Shown here: piece after piece, positions 6,964 to 9,735 of the stretch
Position numbering within the stretch: the stretch's first letter is position 1
How the letters are laid out: each line of letters opens with the position of its first letter
NCBI GenBank assembly: GCA_003526065.1
Contig: DQBD01000182.1
Span: 526 to 10,260 of the forward strand
DNA from: Gammaproteobacteria bacterium
GTDB lineage: Bacteria; Pseudomonadota; Gammaproteobacteria; Immundisolibacterales; Immundisolibacteraceae
Length of the DNA: 9,735 nucleotides
Direction: 5' to 3'
Program-made: the position numbers and the translations under genes
Notes under the pieces: generated by a model
Databases searched by the model: none
The model's input: the letters and a program-made list of their open reading frames with translations, nothing else
Told to the model about the DNA's origin: nothing

Positions 6964-7449
6964 TCAGCGTCCGGCGCGCCGACGCAGGTCGCGCAGGGTC
7001 AGGAACAGCCAGGGCCACACCAGCGCGCCACTGAGCGCCGGCGCCAGCATGGCCAGCGTCACCGGCCGGCCGGTGCTGCCGGTGACCAGGGCCAGCACCA
7101 GCTGATGCACGGCCAGCAGCGGCAACAGCAACAGTGCCTGCTGCGCCAGCGGCAGCACGCGCAGGCGCTGATGTGCGCCCAGCACCGCCGCGGCCACCAG
7201 CACCATCGCCAGCGCATGCTGCCCCAGCGGCGCACCGGTCAGGGCATCCTGCAACACGCCCAGCAGCATCGCCACGGCAATACCCACCCGATCCGGCTGC
7301 GCCAGGCACCAGTACGCCAGCACCAGGGTCAGCCAGGGCGGCTGCCAGGCGGCCGCCCACGTCGGCACCGGTGCCGACAGCAACAGCCCGGCTGCCAGCA
7401 GGCTGAGCACGATGGCCGCGAAACGGGGGCGGATCGGGCTGGCGGTCAC
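6964..7449 (-). CDS. mreD: Rod shape-determining protein MreD
   Basis: This is a 161-residue, very hydrophobic inner-membrane protein with about five or six transmembrane segments. Its length matches E. coli MreD (162). It is the third member of the MreBCD shape-determining set and is thought to join MreC to the elongasome; its biochemical action is unknown. Weakly conserved family traits visible are PPWLTLVLAYWCLAQPDR near the N-terminus, then GVLQDALTGAPLGQHALAM, the G-x-x-x-D-x-x-x-G-x-x-L-G-x-x-A-L pattern. The C-terminus is basic. The GTG start overlaps the mreC stop as GTGA and gives a normal first helix. A longer in-frame ATG at 7521 would add 24 polar residues unlike the family and overlap mreC by 76 nt. 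Sequence identity alone would be weak; position between mreC and mrdA makes the call firm. Confidence 0.93.
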   Translation of the reverse strand: MTASPIRPRFAAIVLSLLAAGLLLSAPVPTWAAAWQPPWLTLVLAYWCLAQPDRVGIAVAMLLGVLQDALTGAPLGQHALAMVLVAAAVLGAHQRLRVLPLAQQALLLLPLLAVHQLVLALVTGSTGRPVTLAMLAPALSGALVWPWLFLTLRDLRRRAGR

Positions 7450-8333
7450 GGCGTGGGCGCCCCCGGCGGCGGGGCGGCACTGTCGGGCGCGGGCGGCCCC
7501 ATGTCCGGTTCCGGCGGCCACACCAGCAACACCTCCTGAATCCTGTCCAGACGCCCGCGCGGCGTGGCCTGCACTTCGGCGAACTCACCCTCGCCGATGC
7601 GACTGATGCTGCTGACCGTGGCGACCGGCAAGTCGGCCGGAAACAGATCATCCAGACCGGAGGTCACCAGCACATCGCCGACTTCCAGATCGACGTGATT
7701 CGGCAGGAACGGCAGATCCAGCGCCCCGGCCGGCCCGCGCCCCACGGCGATGGCACGCACGCCACTGCGCACCGCCTTCACCGGAATGGCGTGGCGCGCA
7801 TCGGTGATCAGCAGCACCTGGCTGGTCTGCGCGGCGACGTGCAGCACCTGGCCCACCACCCCCTCGGCGTCGAGCACCGGCTGACCAACGAACACCCCCT
7901 GCAGGGCCCCCTTGTCGATCTGGATCTGCCCGACATACGGATCAAGCCCGACCTTGACCGTGCTGGCGATCAGCGCGCGCAGCGGCTGCGGCGTCTGTGC
8001 CAGCGAATCGAGCAGCGCCTGCAGGCGACGGTTTTCCGCCTGCAGCGCATCAAGCGTCTGCACTTGCAGGTGCAGGTGCAGGTTCTCGGCCCGCAACGCC
8101 TCCAGTTCACTGCGCAGGGCGCGGCGCGCGCGCAGGGTGTCGGCCGCCCAGTCCCAGACCCGGAACGGCAGGTCGACGGCTTGTTGCAGCGGATGCAGAA
8201 CCGTCAGCAACGCACCGCGCAGCGGCACCAGACGCGGGCCGCGCTGGTCGACCACCAGCAGCACCAGCGCCAACACAGCCGCGAGCAACAGGCGCAGCCC
8301 CAACGACGGGCGACGCCGAAACAGGCTAGGCAT
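7446..8333 (-). CDS. mreC: Cell shape-determining protein MreC
   Basis: This is a 295-residue bitopic inner-membrane protein with most of its mass in the periplasm. MreC binds PBP2 and is known to switch the PBP2-RodA pair to its active form. A basic start and one membrane helix (about 11-28) are followed by a coiled coil (about 67-112, rich in L, E, R and Q) for dimerisation, and two beta-barrel subdomains (about 120-272) with the family stretches IDKGALQGVFVGQPVLDAEG (139-158), DLPFLPNHVDLEVGD and FPADLPVATVSSI. The last 23 residues are proline-rich and appear disordered. Only one start is possible, since the frame upstream runs back to the mreB stop without another start codon. No Shine-Dalgarno is visible before it. 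The gene begins 45 nt after mreB, behind a hairpin, and overlaps mreD by 4 nt. Confidence 0.95.
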   Translation of the reverse strand: MPSLFRRRPSLGLRLLLAAVLALVLLVVDQRGPRLVPLRGALLTVLHPLQQAVDLPFRVWDWAADTLRARRALRSELEALRAENLHLHLQVQTLDALQAENRRLQALLDSLAQTPQPLRALIASTVKVGLDPYVGQIQIDKGALQGVFVGQPVLDAEGVVGQVLHVAAQTSQVLLITDARHAIPVKAVRSGVRAIAVGRGPAGALDLPFLPNHVDLEVGDVLVTSGLDDLFPADLPVATVSSISRIGEGEFAEVQATPRGRLDRIQEVLLVWPPEPDMGPPAPDSAAPPPGAPTP

Positions 8334-8351
8334 GGGGCGCGACCGACGGCG

Positions 8352-8372
8352 GCACGGCCGCGCTGGCCGTGC
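8352..8372 (-). promoter_or_regulatory. GC-rich hairpin between mreB and mreC
   Basis: A perfect 8-bp stem (arms at 8352-8359 and 8365-8372, GCACGGCC with GGCCGTGC) closes a 5-nt loop in the 45-nt spacer just behind the mreB stop. No T-run follows, so it is not a standard intrinsic terminator. It could protect the mreB 3' end, mark a processing site, or reduce read-through so that MreB is made in excess of MreC and MreD, as is known for E. coli mre transcripts. Confidence 0.45.
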
Positions 8373-8378
8373 GGCGAC

Positions 8379-9416
8379 TCATTCCTCGTCGAAGATGTCG
8401 GTTACCTGATCGATGAAGTCCAGCGCCATCTCGCCGCCACGGGCCACGCACAGCATGGGCTCCTCGGCCAGCACCACCGGCAGGCCGGTCTCCTCCGAGA
8501 ACAGCTTGTCGATGCCGCGCAGCAAGGACCCACCGCCGGTCAGCACCATGCCGCGCTCGGCAACGTCCGCCGACAGCTCCGGCGGTATCTGTTCCAGCGC
8601 CTTGCGCAGCCCGGCGACGATGCCGTGCAACGGATCCTGCAGCGCCTCGAGCACCTCGTTGCTGTTCAGCGTGAAACTGCGCGGCACGCCCTCGGCCAGG
8701 TTGCGGCCGTTGACCTGGATTTCGCTGACCTCGTTGCCCGGATAGGCGGAACCGATCTCGTGCTTGATCGTCTCGGCGGTGGTCTCGCCGATCAGGGTGC
8801 CGTAATTGCGGCGCACGTAGTTGACGATGGCATCGTCGAACTTGTCCCCACCGATGCGCACCGACTCCGAGTACACCAGCCCGTTGAGCGAGATGACGGC
8901 GATCTCGGTGGTGCCGCCGCCGATGTCGATGATCATCGAGCCGGTGGCCTCGCTGACCGGCAGGCCGGCGCCGATGGCGGCGGCCATGGGTTCCTCGATC
9001 AGATATACTTCGCGCGCCCCGGCGCCGAGCGCCGACTCGCGGATGGCACGCCGTTCCACCTGCGTCGAACCGCAGGGCACGCCGACCACCACGCGCGGGC
9101 TGGGGCGGAAAAACCCGCGTTCGTGCACCTTGCGAATGAAGTGCTGCAGCATCTTCTCGGTGACGTAGAAATCGGCGATCACGCCGTCCTTCAGCGGCCG
9201 GATCGCGGTGATGTTGCCGGGCGTGCGCCCCAGCATGCGCTTGGCCTCGGAGCCAACCGCCGCCACCATCTTCTGGGAGTTGTTGGTTCGGATCGCGACC
9301 ACCGACGGCTCGTTCAGGACGATGCCGCGTTCGCGCACGTAAATCAGAGTGTTGGCGGTGCCCAGATCGATGGACAGGTCGCTGGAGAATAAGCCTCGGA
9401 GTCTTTTGATTAACAT
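8379..9416 (-). CDS. mreB: Rod shape-determining protein MreB (bacterial actin)
   Basis: This 345-residue actin-fold ATPase forms short membrane-bound filaments that orient the side-wall synthesis machinery. All actin-type nucleotide motifs are visible: phosphate loop 1 in [11 protein letters not shown] (16-26), the hinge EEPMAAAIG with Glu141/Glu142, phosphate loop 2 [11 protein letters not shown] (164-174) and the adenosine motif [10 protein letters not shown] (292-301). The N-terminal [10 protein letters not shown] is an amphipathic membrane-targeting helix as in E. coli MreB. Length is normal. The ATG at 9414-9416 is set by this conserved N-terminus; the ribosome-binding site is weak. It is the first gene of the operon, about 40 nt behind a predicted promoter, and is separated from mreC by a hairpin-containing spacer. 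Confidence 0.98.
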   Translation of the reverse strand: MLIKRLRGLFSSDLSIDLGTANTLIYVRERGIVLNEPSVVAIRTNNSQKMVAAVGSEAKRMLGRTPGNITAIRPLKDGVIADFYVTEKMLQHFIRKVHERGFFRPSPRVVVGVPCGSTQVERRAIRESALGAGAREVYLIEEPMAAAIGAGLPVSEATGSMIIDIGGGTTEIAVISLNGLVYSESVRIGGDKFDDAIVNYVRRNYGTLIGETTAETIKHEIGSAYPGNEVSEIQVNGRNLAEGVPRSFTLNSNEVLEALQDPLHGIVAGLRKALEQIPPELSADVAERGMVLTGGGSLLRGIDKLFSEETGLPVVLAEEPMLCVARGGEMALDFIDQVTDIFDEE

Positions 9417-9464
9417 TCGTGTTGTTTCAACCTGAGAGTTGCGGTTGCAGAAAAGAATGCGGCA

Positions 9465-9493
9465 ACTTTAGCAGTGAGCACCTACTCAGGCAA
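9465..9493 (-). promoter_or_regulatory. Predicted sigma70-type promoter of mreB and the operon
   Basis: On the transcript strand TTGCCT (9488-9493) is followed after exactly 17 nt by TAAAGT (9465-9470), preceded by TGC, an extended -10. Each hexamer matches the consensus at 4 of 6 positions. The predicted start near 9458 leaves a leader of about 40 nt before the mreB ATG. An inverted repeat with arms AGTTGC (9437-9442) and GCAACT (9462-9467) overlaps the -10. A TAAAAT hexamer at 9529-9534 is a weaker alternative, since no good -35 lies before it. Confidence 0.55.
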
Positions 9494-9568
9494 GGCGCCA
9501 TCGGGGCTTCGGGGCTTACCATTCTCACATTTTATGGCTTTAGACGGGGCCAATGTTGCGCGCGGTTC

Positions 9569-9577
9569 TGCTAATAT
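9569..9577 (+). promoter_or_regulatory. Extended -10 promoter element facing away from mreB
   Basis: TGCTAATAT is an extended -10 (TGn plus 5 of 6 consensus bases) on the plus strand with no clear -35 at the normal distance. It implies a divergent gene beyond the right edge. In Pseudomonas and many relatives gatC, of the gatCAB amidotransferase operon, is divergent from mreB, so gatC is the natural candidate, but nothing of it is seen in the window. Confidence 0.4.
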
Positions 9578-9634
9578 GTCGGGCTTTGTTGTCGCCAGGA
9601 TTCCGCGCGCAGTTAACCGTGGAGCATGGCTGCT

Positions 9635-9735
9635 TGTGAGGATGGCTTTCCAAAACACGCTCCTTCGGCACATCCCTGTGTCGCTTGAGCTCCGCCATCC
9701 ATGGCTTCGCACAGTTTTGGAAAGCCATCCTCACA
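9635..9735. repeat. Palindromic element: perfect 22-bp inverted repeat around two small hairpins
   Basis: The left arm (9635-9656, starting TGTGAGGATGGC) and the right arm (9714-9735, ending GCCATCCTCACA) are perfect reverse complements over 22 bp. The 57-nt interior folds separately. Hairpin 1 has arms CGGCACA and TGTGTCG (9666-9672 and 9677-9683, one G-T pair) with loop TCCC, and is extended by GCTC/GAGC (9659-9662 and 9687-9690). Hairpin 2 is GCCA-TCCA-TGGC (9694-9705). GCCATCC occurs both in hairpin 2 and in the right arm, so alternative pairing is possible. The element begins TG and ends CA and has no coding capacity. It could be a REP- or MITE-like dispersed repeat. The right arm stops at the window's last base, so the true extent and any target duplication are unknown. 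Confidence 0.7.

Larger units (their letters stand above)
9417..9735. other. Non-coding control region upstream of mreB
   Basis: I see no credible protein gene in these 319 nt. The few short open frames lack ribosome-binding sites and run through the palindromic element. The region holds the mreB promoter, the divergent extended -10, a GGGGCTTC/GGGGCTTA direct repeat (about 9503-9518) and, at its far end, the element described separately. It is visibly less GC-rich than the genes around 9420-9600. Confidence 0.7.

Noticed and set aside
7450..7521. ATG at 7521 as the mreD start
   Set aside because: It adds 24 polar residues unlike MreD and a 76-nt overlap with mreC. The GTG at 7449 makes the usual 4-nt overlap and normal length.
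9626..9688. A 20-codon plus-strand frame starting ATGGCT, considered as the start of gatC
   Set aside because: The GGAG is only 1 nt from the ATG, the peptide after the second codon is encoded by the palindrome, and it ends at once. It does not resemble GatC.
9482..9734. Two overlapping leftward open frames (64 and 76 codons) at the right edge
   Set aside because: They run through the palindromic element, lack ribosome-binding sites and match no family I recognise. They also cross the mreB control region.
9635..9735. Integron attC recombination site
   Set aside because: The arms are perfectly paired without extrahelical bases, and the RYYYAAC/GTTRRRY core sites are not present.
9635..9735. 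Rho-independent terminator
   Set aside because: The stem is interrupted by a 57-nt structured interior, and no T-run follows on the strand that can be seen.
1..9735. CRISPR arrays, tRNA, rRNA, insertion sequences or phage genes
   Set aside because: None were seen. Apart from the terminal palindromic element the window is continuous housekeeping coding sequence.

Overview
The window carries a single leftward (minus-strand) run of ten cell-envelope genes and a non-coding control region at its right end. The base composition is high-GC. The gene order in the direction of transcription is mreB, mreC, mreD, mrdA (PBP2), rodA, mltB/sltB-type lytic transglycosylase, rlpA, dacA-type DD-carboxypeptidase, D-amino-acid aminotransferase, and the first 34 codons of lipB, which runs off the left edge. 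Protein features and gene order point to a rod-shaped Gram-negative gammaproteobacterium. The rodA-sltB-rlpA-dacA-lipB order is the one known from Pseudomonas and E. coli relatives, and mreBCD directly upstream of mrdA/rodA is frequent in gamma- and betaproteobacteria. I cannot name a genus.

Layout from right to left. Positions 9417-9735 have no credible gene. They hold a good sigma70-like promoter for mreB, an extended -10 facing the other way, and at the extreme right edge a palindromic element with a perfect 22-bp inverted repeat around two internal hairpins. mreB-mreC-mreD-mrdA-rodA (4040-9416) encode the actin-like scaffold, its membrane partners, the SEDS glycosyltransferase and its partner transpeptidase, that is, most of the elongasome. 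mltB, rlpA and dacA (980-4040) encode glycan-strand-cleaving and peptide-trimming enzymes. dat and lipB (1-975) turn to D-amino-acid metabolism and lipoate attachment.

The genes are very tightly packed. Junctions include GTGA (mreC/mreD and dat/lipB), ATGA (mrdA/rodA) and TGATG (rodA/mltB), with gaps of 3-19 nt elsewhere. The exceptions are 45 nt with a hairpin after mreB and 90 nt with possible hairpins before dacA. This packing implies one translationally coupled operon. Several starts are best placed inside longer open frames (mreD, rodA, mltB, rlpA), and three genes seem to start with GTG (mreD, rlpA, lipB).

Most of the window is recognisable, conserved housekeeping biology, and I do not see a new enzyme system. 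The least-explained object is the palindromic element at 9635-9735. Secondary points of interest are the dacA-dat pairing, the lack of a ybeD-type gene before lipB, a probable Cys3His metal site in PBP2, a CxxC in RlpA, and an apparently soluble rather than lipidated MltB homologue.
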